Shown in pieces: positions 4,814-5,098 of a stretch of 5,098 nucleotides of DNA; positions within the stretch are counted from its first letter, which is position 1; every line of letters begins with the position of its first letter. Both the position numbers and the translations under genes were made by a program. Under the pieces are notes generated by a model. The model did not search any database, was not told the DNA's origin, and worked only from the letters and a program-made list of their open reading frames with translations. The stretch comes from an uncultured Lachnospiraceae bacterium (GTDB lineage Bacteria; Bacillota_A; Clostridia; Lachnospirales; Lachnospiraceae), in NCBI GenBank assembly GCA_946630765.1, contig CAMOZF010000160.1:1-5098 (forward strand), read 5' to 3'.

Positions 4814-5098
4814 ATGGATATTTTAGTAATGATTCTTGAACTTGTGGGAACGGCTGCTTTCGCGGTTTCCGGTGCAGCGCTCGGCGCCCGTAAAAATATG
4901 GACATTTTCGGCGTTGTCATCATGGGAATTGTGACGGCCTGCGGCGGTGGCGTGCTCCGGGATCTTTTCCTCGGAAGCCTGCCGCCGGCCATGTTCAGAA
5001 ACCCGGTCTATCCGATCACCGCCATTCTGGTTTCGATCGTGGCCTTTCTTCTGTCCTTCCGGAAGAAGCCGCAGCATCATCTGGCCCTATACGAAATG
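4814..5098 (+). CDS. TRIC/UPF0126 family membrane protein (trimeric intracellular cation channel-like), N-terminal part
   Basis: The first 95 residues are in the window; the gene runs off the right edge. The repeat-unit signature is clear: VGTAAFAVSGAALGARK (11-27), MDIFGVVIMG (29-38), TACGGGVLRDLFLG (41-54), LPPAMF (56-61) and PVYP (64-67). Probable membrane helices are at about 4-24, 30-46 and 64-82, followed by a basic turn (RKKPQHH, 83-89). The family is about 200 aa with two such repeats; bacterial members form trimeric K+-permeable channels or have been proposed to transport small amino acids, so the substrate is uncertain. An in-frame TAG at 4796-4798 rules out a longer protein, and no Shine-Dalgarno is evident before 4814. 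The ATG at 4829 is an alternative with no better site. The gene is divergent from the reductase. Confidence 0.9.
   Translation, partial: MDILVMILELVGTAAFAVSGAALGARKNMDIFGVVIMGIVTACGGGVLRDLFLGSLPPAMFRNPVYPITAILVSIVAFLLSFRKKPQHHLALYEM

Noticed and set aside
4823..5080. 85-codon minus-strand frames opposite the TRIC gene
   Set aside because: The plus-strand frame carries the conserved TRIC/UPF0126 motifs; the antisense translations are hydrophilic and without motifs.

Overview
The window looks like chromosomal DNA from a fairly GC-rich member of the Bacillota (Clostridia or Erysipelotrichia-like). Supporting signs are strong AGGA/GAGAGG ribosome binding sites, a textbook sigma-A promoter, a hisS-aspS pair, an L-lysine-clade-like MurE and an iron-sulphur aldo/keto reductase of the kind common in gut anaerobes. 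The genus cannot be fixed from the sequence.

Layout. Four genes lie on the minus strand and read right to left: an aldo/keto reductase with two C-terminal 4Fe-4S motifs (4467 to 3262), a divergent MurE ligase (3177 to 1696), histidyl-tRNA synthetase hisS (1674 to 415), and the N-terminal part of an archaeal/eukaryotic-type aspartyl-tRNA synthetase (379 to 1, cut by the window edge). murE, hisS and aspS are separated by only 21 and 35 bases and each has its own Shine-Dalgarno, so they form one operon. A perfect TTGACA-17-TATAAT promoter drives it; its -35 box starts at the base next to the reductase stop codon. No strong terminator separates the reductase from murE, so readthrough is possible. 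At the right edge a plus-strand gene begins at 4814: the N-terminal 95 residues of a TRIC/UPF0126 membrane protein.

The divergent 346-base gap between the reductase and the TRIC gene (4468-4813) is the most unusual part. It holds a cloverleaf-like array: a perfect 10-bp outer stem enclosing three hairpins, each with several paired segments, over about 165 bases. A second 9-bp complementarity (4550-4558 with 4707-4715) is incompatible with simple nesting and so implies a pseudoknot or a switch. A near-consensus minus-strand promoter (TTGACA-17-TATTAT) fires into this structure and would give the reductase a leader of about 250 nt. The element could be a structured cis-regulatory leader, a small RNA, or a copy of a dispersed palindromic repeat; the sequence alone does not decide.

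Working together: the operon couples a peptidoglycan stem-peptide ligase with two class II aminoacyl-tRNA synthetases. All three proteins depart from the usual bacterial form. MurE has GHNR where DNPR or DNPA is expected, HisRS resembles the eukaryotic/Bacteroidetes type with a short anticodon domain, and AspRS appears to be of the archaeal type.
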